From NCBI RefSeq assembly GCF_002929745.1, contig NZ_PJIQ01000010.1:62001-126000 (forward strand): a stretch of 64,000 nucleotides of DNA, given 5' to 3'. Within the stretch, counting starts at the first letter, position 1. Each line of letters starts with the position of its first letter. Both the position numbers and the translations under genes were made by a program. The DNA comes from Arthrobacter sp. B1805 (GTDB taxonomy: Bacteria; Actinomycetota; Actinomycetes; Actinomycetales; Micrococcaceae). Under the pieces are notes generated by a model. It did no database searches. It was not told the DNA's origin and saw only the letters and a list, made by a program, of their open reading frames with translations. Of this stretch, positions 35,330 to 44,358 are shown one piece after another.

Positions 35330-36286
35330 TCAGAACGATACTTTTGGATTGACAGCGGCCTGGACCACATCGGTTAGAATATTCAGCAGGACGTAGGCCA
35401 CCGTAATGACCAGCAGCAGGCCCTGGAGAATGGGAACGTCGCGGGATTCCACGGCACTGGTCAGCAGCCGGCCCAGCCCGGGAATGTTGAAGACAATCTC
35501 CACGACAATGGCACCGTTGATCAGTGTTGCGAAACTGACGCCAATGGCGCTGATCGTCGGTCCGATTCCTGCCCTGACCACGTGCTTTAAGACGATCCGC
35601 TTCTCGGAGAATCCACGCATGGTCGCTGCCAGAATGAAGTCGGAGGAGAAGACTTCCTTCATGGTGGAGCGGGTGATGCGCACGATGAATGCGGCCTGGG
35701 CCAGGCCCAGGGCTATCGCCGGCATGACCAGGCTTCCGAGCGACCCCAGCAGCCCGTCTTCCAGCCGCACATAACCAGTAGCGGGAAACAACGCGAGTAC
35801 TACCGACAACAGCAGGATTAGACCGATACCCACCACAAAGGGGGGAACCGCGATGCCAGCTACGGCAAAGACATTCACGGCGCGGTCAAAACGCCCTCCA
35901 TAGAATTTTCCGGCGAGAACGCCGAGCGGAACCGCCAGCGCCACGGCAATGACTTGGGCAAAAAGCGCCAGCATGATCGTCGGCTCCGCCCGGATGAGCA
36001 GGGCTTCCCCGACAGTCTGCGGCAGAACCAGGGAATTGCCAAGGTTGCCGGAGAAGAGGCCGACCAGCCATGTCAGGAATTGTTCCAGGAAGGGACGGTC
36101 GAGTCCCAGGGAGGACCGTACCTCCTGCACCTGTTCGGGTGTGGCGTCATCTCCGGCAAGGTAGACGGCGGCGTCTCCCGGCGTCAGGTAGGTCAGGGCG
36201 AACGTCAGGAAGACGACGATCAGAACCACCGGGACGCCGGCAACGATCCTACGAATGCTGTAGGCAAAAATGTTGCTACCCACCAC
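35330..36286 (-). CDS. Dipeptide-type ABC transporter permease (DppB-like)
   Basis: A 318-residue permease with the DppB layout: an N-terminal membrane segment (VPVVLIVVFLTFALTYLTPG), a large external loop (GLDRPFLEQFLTWLVGLFSG), then the transport core with EIVFNIPGLGRLLTSAVESR. Together with the DppC-like protein it forms the membrane pore. Same strand and close spacing place it in the same operon as the binding protein upstream. Confidence 0.92.
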   Translation of the reverse strand: MVGSNIFAYSIRRIVAGVPVVLIVVFLTFALTYLTPGDAAVYLAGDDATPEQVQEVRSSLGLDRPFLEQFLTWLVGLFSGNLGNSLVLPQTVGEALLIRAEPTIMLALFAQVIAVALAVPLGVLAGKFYGGRFDRAVNVFAVAGIAVPPFVVGIGLILLLSVVLALFPATGYVRLEDGLLGSLGSLVMPAIALGLAQAAFIVRITRSTMKEVFSSDFILAATMRGFSEKRIVLKHVVRAGIGPTISAIGVSFATLINGAIVVEIVFNIPGLGRLLTSAVESRDVPILQGLLLVITVAYVLLNILTDVVQAAVNPKVSF

Positions 36287-36342
36287 TACTTCCTTTCGCT
36301 ATGTCACCCTGGGGACCTGAATCAGCCAACGCCCCGTGCCTG

Positions 36343-37935
36343 CTAGTTGGATATCCAGGTATTCCAGAAGAACGGCTGCACTTCATTCGCGAAGCCTTCC
36401 AGATCCTCGTGCACCGCGTAGAGGTCCCAGAATTCCGTGGTCAGATACGCGGGCACGTACTCGTAGAATTCTTCCTGGATCTGGTTGTAGGCTTCCTGAC
36501 GCTCTTCTTCGGTGACGCTGGAGGTGAAGTTGTCCATCGCCTGGTCAATGTCCTCTTCACAGATATAGCTATACCGGTTTCCGCAGAGCAGGAAGCTCGT
36601 TTGAGTAATATCGGTCTGGCCAGACACCTGCGAGGAGACCATGTTCCAGCCCGAGTCCGGCTCTCCACGGCGGGTCTGCATGACCGTCAGTTCCACTTCG
36701 TCGATCGTTGCCTCGACACCCATGTTCTGCAGCTGCTCTTGCATGATCACGGCCTGCGAGCGCGGTCCCGACAGTGCCGGCGTCATGATGCTGATCGGTG
36801 TTCCGTCATAGCCCGCTTCCTCCAACAGCCGCTTGGCTTCCTCAACATCGTCGCGGTTGTAGTCTTCAGCGCCGGCATCCGAGCTCAAGGGCACATCGCT
36901 GGGCAGCAGACTTGGCGAAGTATTCCAGTTTTCCTCGTCCCCAAGGACCTGGCCGAAGGCATCCGCGTCCAGTCCCACCTGGATGGCACGGCGGATGGCC
37001 GGGTCGTCCAGCGGCGGCAATGTGGTGTTGACGATCATCATCAGCTTGCCGAGCCGCATGCGGTTGGCTTCAAGGGTGGGCGACTGGTTGATCAGCTGCG
37101 CATCGTCGCCGCCGAAGCCTTCGCCGATATGGAACTGCCCCGACTCAATGGCGGCAATACGTGACGCCGAATCAGGCACGGCCGCGAAGCGGAGCTCATC
37201 AGCGTAGGCGATCTTCTTCCCAGCAACCCCGGACGCTTCCGCATCCACGGGCGCGTAGTCGTCGTACTCGGAAAGAATGATTTCCACACCGGGGGCCCAG
37301 TTCGTGTACTCGTACGGACCTGTGCCGATGATGTCCTCGGGAGGAAGCGGCCCCGGTTCGGCGGATTCAAGGACCGATGCCGGGTAGATCGGCGCTTGGC
37401 GGTCGGACAGGGCGCTGAGCAGATTCCCATTGGGCTGTTCAAAAGAGACGACGACGGTCTTGTCGTCGGGTGCGGAAACCTCGGAATTGGCCAGTGCGGT
37501 GGCCCCGACGCCCGTCAGTTCCTTGAACCGCGCCAGGGAAGCGACGACGTCGTCGCTGATGAGTTCATCGCCGTTGTGGAAGGTGACGTCGTCGCGCAGG
37601 TTGAAGGTGTAGACCGTTCCGTCCTCGCTCAGTTCATAGTCACTGACCAGCATGGGCTGCGGCTCGAAATTGGCGTCGAGCGCAAACAACTGTTCCATGA
37701 TGTGCGTGCTGAAGATCTGGGTGAGGACTGACCGTGTGGTCATTGTGTCTAGCGTCGACGGCTCGTCGGAGAGTGCGATGTTAAGTGTACCGCCCTCCAC
37801 CGGCTCGCCGGATTCCGCTTCCGGGGCATCTCCGCTGCTGCCGCTGCATGCGGTGAGCCAGAGGATGGCTCCCATGGAGACAGCCGTTGTCCACGAGCGC
37901 CGGGACTTCTTGTTCGTGCTTAGATGTTGCTTCAT
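36343..37935 (-). CDS. Extracellular solute-binding lipoprotein (DppA/OppA-like, SBP family 5)
   Basis: A 530-residue secreted binding protein. The leader has a basic start (KQHLSTNKKSRR), a hydrophobic stretch and the lipobox LTAC, giving lipid attachment. The family 5 signature is ALSDEPSTLDTMTTRSVL followed by the YTFNLRDDVTFHNGDELISD segment. ATG 37935 is taken as start; a GTG at 37965 directly follows the hydrolase stop and would add 10 residues. It delivers the ligand, a peptide or a small organic compound, to the DppBCDF-like pump. The adjacent hydrolase suggests a ligand with an ester or C-C bond to cleave. Confidence 0.92.
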   Translation of the reverse strand: MKQHLSTNKKSRRSWTTAVSMGAILWLTACSGSSGDAPEAESGEPVEGGTLNIALSDEPSTLDTMTTRSVLTQIFSTHIMEQLFALDANFEPQPMLVSDYELSEDGTVYTFNLRDDVTFHNGDELISDDVVASLARFKELTGVGATALANSEVSAPDDKTVVVSFEQPNGNLLSALSDRQAPIYPASVLESAEPGPLPPEDIIGTGPYEYTNWAPGVEIILSEYDDYAPVDAEASGVAGKKIAYADELRFAAVPDSASRIAAIESGQFHIGEGFGGDDAQLINQSPTLEANRMRLGKLMMIVNTTLPPLDDPAIRRAIQVGLDADAFGQVLGDEENWNTSPSLLPSDVPLSSDAGAEDYNRDDVEEAKRLLEEAGYDGTPISIMTPALSGPRSQAVIMQEQLQNMGVEATIDEVELTVMQTRRGEPDSGWNMVSSQVSGQTDITQTSFLLCGNRYSYICEEDIDQAMDNFTSSVTEEERQEAYNQIQEEFYEYVPAYLTTEFWDLYAVHEDLEGFANEVQPFFWNTWISN

Positions 37936-37965
37936 TTTCGATCTCAGTTCTCTAGTCTCTAGCAC

Positions 37966-38820
37966 TTACTTCTGACTAATGAAATTGCGGATCTCTCGGC
38001 CCACCTCTTCCGGGTATTCCCGATGCGGCCAATGCCCGCTCCTGTTGATCAAATGGAAGCGAAGATGCTCAACATGGGGAGCGAAAATCTCGAACAGATC
38101 CATGCCGTCGCGTGCCGTTGTAGTCGGATCGCCGACGCCCCAAATTATGAGCGTTGGTTTGGTATGGCCACCACCAATGAACCACTTGAGCGTGTCATTT
38201 TTAAGGATTTCGAACTCCTCGAAGATGTCGTCCCAAAGGAACTTGAACTTCTCCTTCGCTTCGATCGATTTTGGCAGTTCCGCGACTTCCTTCCGCGAGG
38301 CCACCCATTGGTCAGTCATATGCTCAGTGGTGACCGACATCACCCGTGCGTCATGGTCCTCGTCGCCGTTGAAGGTTTTGTAGTAGGTCTCGTACGTCAG
38401 TGTTCCCGGCAGCGGCTCCACCGGAAACCGCACGGAGATAGACGCACTATTGATGATGACCAGCCGCTCCGTCAGCTCTGGATAGAGCTTGGACAGCCGC
38501 GAAGCAACAAACGCCCCCCGTGACTGGCCGACCATCGTAGCGCCTTTGACTCCCAGCGTCTTTAGAAGAGACGCTGCATGCTCGACAACGGTGGACATCC
38601 GGAAGGTCTCATCGGTCTTCGGATTGTCCGTGTGCCCCGAACTCAAACGGTCGAAGGCGATCACCCGGTGCTTTTCTGCGAGCTGGTTGATCATGGCATC
38701 CGGCCAGGTATCCGCGGTGCCAGAGCCCATCTCTCCGCCATGAATCAACACCACAGGAGTGCCTGTACCCGACTCCCGGTACCGCGTCCTGTATCCGTCG
38801 ATGTCGACAAACTTCCACAT
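37966..38820 (-). CDS. Alpha/beta hydrolase
   Basis: A 284-residue alpha/beta-hydrolase-fold enzyme. The oxyanion segment is VVLIHGGEMG, the nucleophile elbow is MVGQSRGAF (Ser), the acid is in IIWGVGDPTT and the histidine in NRSGHWPHREYP. The arrangement is typical of meta-cleavage-product hydrolases, epoxide hydrolases and esterases. As the first gene of the Opp-type operon, right after the shared regulatory region, it probably acts on the imported compound inside the cell. Confidence 0.9.
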   Translation of the reverse strand: MWKFVDIDGYRTRYRESGTGTPVVLIHGGEMGSGTADTWPDAMINQLAEKHRVIAFDRLSSGHTDNPKTDETFRMSTVVEHAASLLKTLGVKGATMVGQSRGAFVASRLSKLYPELTERLVIINSASISVRFPVEPLPGTLTYETYYKTFNGDEDHDARVMSVTTEHMTDQWVASRKEVAELPKSIEAKEKFKFLWDDIFEEFEILKNDTLKWFIGGGHTKPTLIIWGVGDPTTTARDGMDLFEIFAPHVEHLRFHLINRSGHWPHREYPEEVGREIRNFISQK

Positions 38821-38841
38821 ATAACCACTCCTTGCTTGCTG

Positions 38842-38884
38842 AAACCTTAGGTTGTGCGGGGCAGATCTTAGTAGCCTAAGGTTT
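38842..38884. promoter_or_regulatory. Paired operator between hydrolase-Opp operon and Lrp-type regulator
   Basis: AAACCTTAGG (38842-38851) and CCTAAGGTTT (38875-38884) are perfect 10-bp inverted copies. Each is also part of its own small dyad: AACCTTAGGTT (38843-38853) and AGCCTAAGGTT (38873-38883), whose centres are 30 bp apart, about three helical turns. This is the layout expected for a multimeric Lrp-type regulator that controls both divergent transcripts. Confidence 0.6.
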
Positions 38885-38893
38885 GAGTCAGAG

Positions 38894-39946
38894 ATGGCAG
38901 GGAAAGTCCCGGAAAAAATCGCTATGGGTGTAAATATGCAGGTTTCTGCTCTTATCTCAGAAGAAGACCAGCAATTGGTTCATGCGCTTCAGGTGTCGCC
39001 ACGCATCTCATGGACGCGACTGGCGCCGATCCTTGGAGTCGACGCTGGGACTCTAGCCCGGCGCTGGCAGCGGATTGCTGACGCCGGAATCGCCCGCGTC
39101 ATAGCCCACAACTCCATGCCGCTATCCAACGACAATGTGCTGACGCATGTGCAGTTAGCCTGTGCGCTAAAGAAGGCCCCGATCATCGCCGAGACCTTGG
39201 CGAGAGACACGAACGTGTTCACTGTGCACCTCAGTTCCGGTGACTACCCGGTGACCCTGATTGTGGCTTCAAGCAATCTGGAGCACTTCACCACCTACCT
39301 GACTGAGCGCATCGGCACGGTACCCGGGGTAAGATCAGCGCGCACGCATCCACAAACAGCGCTGCATATCGATGGGTCATCATGGGAACTGGACGCGCTA
39401 TCGAAGCAACAACGCGCCCTAATAGCCGCCACGCGCGCAAAGTCTGCCCCTCCCACCACTTCGTCCTCGCCCGACCTCGACTACCGGATCTACGACATCC
39501 TCCTTGCCGACGGCCGGACCAGTTATGCGGACATCGCCCGCCGTCTGGAACTGAGCCTGAGCACAGCACGCCGACGGGTTGACTCACTGATCTCGACTCG
39601 GAAACTCAGCTTGCGGTGCGACGTGGCACGGCACCCGTTTGGCTGGCCCGTCGCGGCCTACCTGTTCGGCAGTTTCCCCAACACGCTAAGTTCCTACGTG
39701 CCCCACCTGCGCCGTGAAATTCCCGAGATTCGCGTCCTCGCCTCGAGCGCCAGCGCGAATTCACAGCACTTTTACCTGTGGCTGAGAAACCTTACCGATT
39801 TGCCGCTGGTGGAACAGCGCATCATGAACACGGTTCCCGGTCTCGTCTTCGGTGAGCGATATGTTCTCCTGCGCACAGTCAAGCAAGTCGGTCATATTCA
39901 AGACACCCTCGGTCGCACCACGGAAATTATCCCCACGAAGCTTTAG
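38894..39946 (+). CDS. Lrp/AsnC-family regulator with two HTH domains
   Basis: A protein of about 350 residues, twice the usual Lrp length. The first half has an HTH (ISWTRLAPILGVDAGTLARR) and a ligand-binding-like domain; a second HTH follows near residue 200 (TSYADIARRLELSLSTARRR) with another RAM-like domain. The start is uncertain: GTG 38852 would lie within the operator, so ATG 38894 or ATG 38924 is more likely. It is divergent from the hydrolase-Opp operon and is presumably its regulator and its own. Confidence 0.85.
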   Translation: MAGKVPEKIAMGVNMQVSALISEEDQQLVHALQVSPRISWTRLAPILGVDAGTLARRWQRIADAGIARVIAHNSMPLSNDNVLTHVQLACALKKAPIIAETLARDTNVFTVHLSSGDYPVTLIVASSNLEHFTTYLTERIGTVPGVRSARTHPQTALHIDGSSWELDALSKQQRALIAATRAKSAPPTTSSSPDLDYRIYDILLADGRTSYADIARRLELSLSTARRRVDSLISTRKLSLRCDVARHPFGWPVAAYLFGSFPNTLSSYVPHLRREIPEIRVLASSASANSQHFYLWLRNLTDLPLVEQRIMNTVPGLVFGERYVLLRTVKQVGHIQDTLGRTTEIIPTKL

Positions 39947-40495
39947 CAAGGCCCTGCACCAGAGGGAGTGCGACGCTGAACACAAGGAAGGCGTGCTGTT
40001 CTCCAAAGGAAGCTCGCCCAAGTGCACACGCGCGGAGGCACGTGCACGAACCACTCCCCCACCGACGTGCCATTGGCCTACTCACAACACCTTGGGAGCA
40101 CTTTCGGTGGTGCTCCCTGAGCATGCCAAAGGGATCTATACCCATGGGATGGGACAGTTCATGTCCGCGCGGCCGCAGGTGGACCGCGCTGAGCCAGGAT
40201 GAAGCCGTCTCATTGATCTGCATAGTTCCACTTCAAATCGACCAGAGCCATTATCCGAAGAGGCACTTTGGTCGCGCTTGACCAAGGTAAGCCCATAAAT
40301 GTCGTGTGGCGATCTCCGCTTCGCCGCTCCCACATCGGCCGGCCAGAGTGCCCTGCGAATGCTGGTTAACCTTCTGACCGATCGGTGGGCACAGTCTCCC
40401 GGATCACGGTGGCCTGCCTGAGGCCAAGCATCCGTCGTGGTGACAGTCTACGGAATCGCGAAGGCAATCGGGGCAATACCCCCAATGCTGGCCGC
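39947..40495. other. Intergenic, no gene seen
   Basis: About 550 bp between the Lrp-type gene and transposase debris. Open frames here lack ribosome sites and recognisable content. Confidence 0.4.
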
Positions 40496-40649
40496 TCAGC
40501 CGCCGGAACAGAGCTTCGTCCTCGGCATTGGTCGTGTAGACGACGCCGACCTAACCATGGTCTTTCGTGACCGGTGAGGGGGTCTCGCGTGCACCACTTC
40601 CGATGACGGGGTGGACGTTGCTCTGCCCTTCGGTCCGTACCCGCGGCCA

Positions 40650-41195
40650 GGAACCCCTCGCCGCATGACCAAGAAAAAACCGAACTGTCTCAAAAACTTG
40701 ACGTGCGCAGGGCGTCGGTAATCGAGTGCTGAGTGCCGGCGGCGGCTGTTGTAGAAGCCCTCGATATAGCCGATGACGTCCTGTTTTGCTTGTGATTTAG
40801 TCGCGTAGACGGTCCGGTAAACCCGCTCGTTTTTCAGCGCGGCGAAGAACGATTCTGCCAGGCTGTTGTCCCAGCACACCCTGGTGCGGTCTATCGAGGA
40901 GCGCATGCCGAGCCCAGTGACGAGAGCCCGGAAAGCGGTTGAGGTGTAAACGCTGCCGCGGTCCGAATGCCAGATCGCCTCTGGCTCAATGCGGGTGGTT
41001 TCAGCCGCGTTCTGCAGGGCATCGGTGACCAGTTCGGTGCGCATGTGATCGGCGATGGACCAGCCCACCACCTTCTTCGAGTAGCACCGATGACCGTGGC
41101 TAGATAAATCCCTGCCACGTGTGGATGTAGGTGATGTCCCCGACAAACTTCACCCCGGGCCGGTCCGCTGTGAAGTCACGTTTGACCACGGTGTT
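40650..41195 (-). pseudogene. IS3-family OrfB remnant
   Basis: The minus strand has VVKRDFTADRPGVKFVGDIT, YIHTWQGFI, then a 4-base loss near 41100 shifts the frame, and CYSKKVVGWSIADHMRTEL, IWHSDRGSVYTSTAF, DNSLAESFFAALKNERVY continue. All three DDE residues are present, but the first is in a different frame from the others and the N-terminus is missing. Confidence 0.8.
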
Positions 41196-41567
41196 CAGGT
41201 CCACGATCGTCGTCATCCATGGATCGTAGCGTTTCCACGCCTTCGTGGCGGGGTCCTGGAAGAACCGCACGGACCGGTACCGGTGCCGGTGCTCATCGAT
41301 GCCGAGCAGCCGCTGCGTCAGTGAGTCCACGTCCGGCAGGGTCAGTGCTGCCTCGTTCACGGCTTCCTGGACCAGCCACCACGAGACGCCGAACGCGGAC
41401 GCGGTCTCGGACACGGCTCTGCCGGAGCCGATCACCGCGGACAACAACGCTTCCCAGAGCCGCCCGGTTGACCGGCGTAGCGGTACCTGTGAGGTGGCCT
41501 CCGTGAACGAGAGCCGCGGACACAACGCCTCTCCACAGAACCAGCGACGCTTGGCTAACAGTTCCAC
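41196..41567 (-). pseudogene. ISL3-family transposase N-terminal fragment
   Basis: The minus strand encodes RRWFCGEALCPRLSFTEATS, the zinc-binding end of an ISL3 transposase, then GRAVSETASAFGVSWWLVQE and RYRSVRFFQDPATKAWKRYD. At DLNT it joins the IS3 OrfB fragment in frame without a stop, so a hybrid frame exists. The catalytic domain of ISL3 is lost. Confidence 0.75.
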
Positions 41568-41655
41568 AGCGCTCTGACTGTATAGAGTTATCTCTACATC
41601 ATGAGTATAAAATCACCATATGGCTCTGCGAGGTTCAGCGCCATTAGGATAAGCA

Positions 41656-42015
41656 ATGACCAGTCCTGCGCAGACCACGTACGCACCTGAACGCAATGGG
41701 CGGACCAGAACGTTTGTAACTCCGGGCTGGGGATCTTACTACGCCGTGCGGGACATCGACCTTAAGGCGAAGCTCGGACGCTGCGTCTCCACTGAGCCGG
41801 GAAATTCCACCGTTATCAATATGGCAGCACGAATACTGAACGAGTCGTCGGGCACTGCCCACAGCTTGGGTGCCAATAGCGACCCCTCGATCATCTCCTG
41901 CGTAGACAGGGACGCGGATCTGCGGTTGGGGCTCGACTTCTCACCAGCCGAACGCGCAGTCCTCCTCGCTGGCGGGCTGCTCGCACAGGTGAGGACCGGC
42001 GGTCGCACCATTTAG
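41656..42015 (+). CDS. Hypothetical protein, 119 residues
   Basis: Not recognised. The sequence has no membrane segment or signal; the central part reads NSTVINMAARILNESSGTAH and the end FSPAERAVLLAGGLLAQVRT, faintly reminiscent of ends of hydro-lyase subunits, which I would not rely on. Third positions are GC-rich, which supports coding. It precedes the MFS gene on the same strand by 63 bp and may share its transcript. Confidence 0.55.
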   Translation: MTSPAQTTYAPERNGRTRTFVTPGWGSYYAVRDIDLKAKLGRCVSTEPGNSTVINMAARILNESSGTAHSLGANSDPSIISCVDRDADLRLGLDFSPAERAVLLAGGLLAQVRTGGRTI

Positions 42016-42078
42016 TCGTAGCTGAGGCGCATGCGTCCTAGACTCCTGCCCGAGGCAAAGATCGACGGTGGCAAACAT

Positions 42079-43257
42079 ATGAACAAGAAGCGGCCCGGCC
42101 AGCGGGCTACCGGTATCTCGGCGCTGACAACCGTCGTCGCAGTCCTTCCTGCGTTCCTCGTCGGTGGGCTTGCCGTCCAGCTCGAAGGCGATCTTGGCAT
42201 GACGGCCGCCGCGCTCGGCCTCTGCGTCGCGTCCTTCTGGGCGGTGTCCGCATTGCTTTCCGCGCCGGCCGGATTAGTTGCAAGCTCACTGGGCCTGCGG
42301 CGCGGAATGCTGCTCACCGTGGGGCTAGGTTTCACTGCCATGCTCGGCATCGCCGTCTTTACACCGCACTGGCCGTTCCTCATCCTTTGGCTCAGCATCG
42401 CGGGCGCCGCTAACGCGCTGAGCCACCCGCTCTCCAACGGTCTCATCGTCGACCAAGTGGGAACCCGCAACCGCGCCTTCGCGTTCGGGGTCAAGCAAGC
42501 CGCCATCCCTGCCGCCACCCTCACCGCCGGCCTCTCTGTGCCGATTTTCGCGCTCACCATCGGCTGGCAGTGGACGTTCGCGATGACAGCGTTGCTCGCT
42601 GTCGCGCTGATCCCAATCCTCCTCCGCGGACTGCCGCGCCGGGAACCGACGATGACGGCAGCCACCCGCGCGCCCCGCGCACACCTGCCCAAACGGCTCC
42701 GCCCATTCCTCTTCGCCACCGCAGTCGCGGGAGCGCTCGGTTCCGGGCAGGCGAACGTGGTCGGCGCATTCACCGTGGCGTCCGCCGTAGAAACCGGTTT
42801 TGATCCCGCTGCCGCCGGCCTGTTGCTCGGCGGAGCCAGTGCTGCCGGCATCCTCGCCCGGCCACTCGTCGGGGTCCTCGCCGACCGCGGCATCGGCGGG
42901 TCCATGGATACCGTCGCCATGATGATCGGCGCCGGCTGCCTTGGGCTGATCGGCATGGCGTCGGGAAACCCGGTCGCGTACGGTATCGGTGCCGTCGTCG
43001 CCTTCGGTCTAGGCTGGGGCTGGAATGGCTTGGTGCACTACCTCGTCTCCCACGCCGCTCACCCCTTCACTGCACAGGCCACGGGCATCACCCAGACGGG
43101 GAGCTACGTGGGTGGCGCCGTCGCTCCCCTCGTGTTCGGTCTGCTTTTTGCTGCCTACGACGACGGAGTGGTCTGGGGGATCGCCGCTGTCGTCGCCGCC
43201 GCTGGTGCTATCGCGGCCGCCGTCGCATTCCGGCTTGAGAAGGGCCTACGAAACTAG
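42079..43257 (+). CDS. MFS transporter
   Basis: A transporter of about 392 residues with 12 hydrophobic segments. Loop motifs include GLVASSLGLRRGMLLT after segment 2 and RPLVGVLADRGIGGSMDT near the middle, the MFS repeat. ATG 42079 starts close to the first segment; ATG 42031 would add 16 residues. Substrate unknown. High GC content and strong GC third-position bias distinguish it from the AT-richer genes around 27-30 kb. Confidence 0.85.
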   Translation: MNKKRPGQRATGISALTTVVAVLPAFLVGGLAVQLEGDLGMTAAALGLCVASFWAVSALLSAPAGLVASSLGLRRGMLLTVGLGFTAMLGIAVFTPHWPFLILWLSIAGAANALSHPLSNGLIVDQVGTRNRAFAFGVKQAAIPAATLTAGLSVPIFALTIGWQWTFAMTALLAVALIPILLRGLPRREPTMTAATRAPRAHLPKRLRPFLFATAVAGALGSGQANVVGAFTVASAVETGFDPAAAGLLLGGASAAGILARPLVGVLADRGIGGSMDTVAMMIGAGCLGLIGMASGNPVAYGIGAVVAFGLGWGWNGLVHYLVSHAAHPFTAQATGITQTGSYVGGAVAPLVFGLLFAAYDDGVVWGIAAVVAAAGAIAAAVAFRLEKGLRN

Positions 43258-43591
43258 CTCGGGAACACACCTAGTGGCGGCCCCGCCATCCCAATCCGTT
43301 GCTCGGCATCGCTCACAGACACACCGTCATCGATGACCGCCGGTATGGTAAACGCGAAGTGCAAGCTGCCTGTAGCGCCTTTCAGCTAGTTCTGAACCTT
43401 AAGCGATTCTGACGTCGAATCCGGATTCAGGTAGTCCTGCCGCCCGCCCTTCAAAGAAATCATGCAAATAGAAATCAGGGTAAGACGTCCGCGCATCCGA
43501 TGGCCATATGGGTTCCTTGTTGAATCTGAGTCTCCCAAACTCACTCCGGTAACGACACGGCACTGAACGCGGCGTCTTCATCTTTTGCTTC
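43258..43591. other. Intergenic, no gene seen
   Basis: About 330 bp at the border between the MFS gene and the mobilization module. No coding frame with support was found. Confidence 0.4.
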
Positions 43592-44356
43592 CTAGCCAAG
43601 TCCAACCTCACGTTCCCGGGTCGCACCTCGACTGAACTTCTTTCCCTTTACGAGCTTGTGCCCACCGCGGACGCTTTCACGGGGATGCGTGCCCTGGTCT
43701 CGGTCTGCGGCAAGAACAGCCGTGACGGCTTCCTTCCCTTCGTAAGTGTGCCCGAACGTGTCCATGAGCCGCTCGGCGAGCTGCGCGCGACGATCGCCGG
43801 AGTCCCATAGATCTTCAGTTACCGCGGCAGCGTTCCGCGTGTCGACGTAGTTCTGCAGGTCTCCTGTAGCGACGGCTGCAGACTGCTGTCCGGCTTCGGC
43901 ATAGTCTTGTTGTGCTTCCTGCCCCTTGGCTGCTTTCTCCTGAGTTCCATCAACACTGGCCTCCGGTGGTGCTGCGTCCCCGTCGAGGAACTGTTTCGGC
44001 GTGAGGTTGTATCGGTTCTTGATTTCATCGTCCATGTGCTCCCGGGACAACCGCGCCATGTCATCGAAGGGTTCCCACTGCTGCGCGAGAGCGTATTGGG
44101 TGGCGATGTCCTGGGGCTGCGCGGATTCCCAGAATTGCGGCTCGTGTACTGCGGCTAACTGTGTGCGCATCACAGCGCGTTCGGCCTCGAATCGTTCCTC
44201 GAGCATGCGGCGTTCTTCGTTAGTGGCTCGATGCAGTTCTTGTTGCCGCTCGGCCCGCTGACGGGCGAGCATTTCCCCGAGCCTCCCAGCTACAGCTAGT
44301 GCGGCCTGCGCTTGCCCGCGCAGCAGGTCATTGGCTCCATCTGGTGTGTGATCCAC
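43592..44356 (-). CDS. Mobilization-associated protein, coiled-coil, function unknown
   Basis: A 254-residue hydrophilic protein rich in Gln, Glu and Ala. Residues about 20-70 form a likely coiled coil (MLARQRAERQQELHRATNEE). It ends in basic residues (GGHKLVKGKKFSRG). It follows the relaxase gene by 2 bp on the same strand and is likely translated with it. It may help the relaxosome or be a secreted passenger; no domain is recognised. Confidence 0.7.
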   Translation of the reverse strand: MDHTPDGANDLLRGQAQAALAVAGRLGEMLARQRAERQQELHRATNEERRMLEERFEAERAVMRTQLAAVHEPQFWESAQPQDIATQYALAQQWEPFDDMARLSREHMDDEIKNRYNLTPKQFLDGDAAPPEASVDGTQEKAAKGQEAQQDYAEAGQQSAAVATGDLQNYVDTRNAAAVTEDLWDSGDRRAQLAERLMDTFGHTYEGKEAVTAVLAADRDQGTHPRESVRGGHKLVKGKKFSRGATREREVGLG

Positions 44357-44358
44357 GG

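Noticed and set aside
36070-37164. Plus-strand frame of 364 codons
   Set aside because: Antisense to the binding-protein gene; composition is a shadow of it.
42012-42956. Minus-strand frame of 314 codons
   Set aside because: It is antisense to the MFS gene, rich in Pro/Arg/Ala/Thr without recognisable motifs, a typical shadow of high-GC coding DNA.
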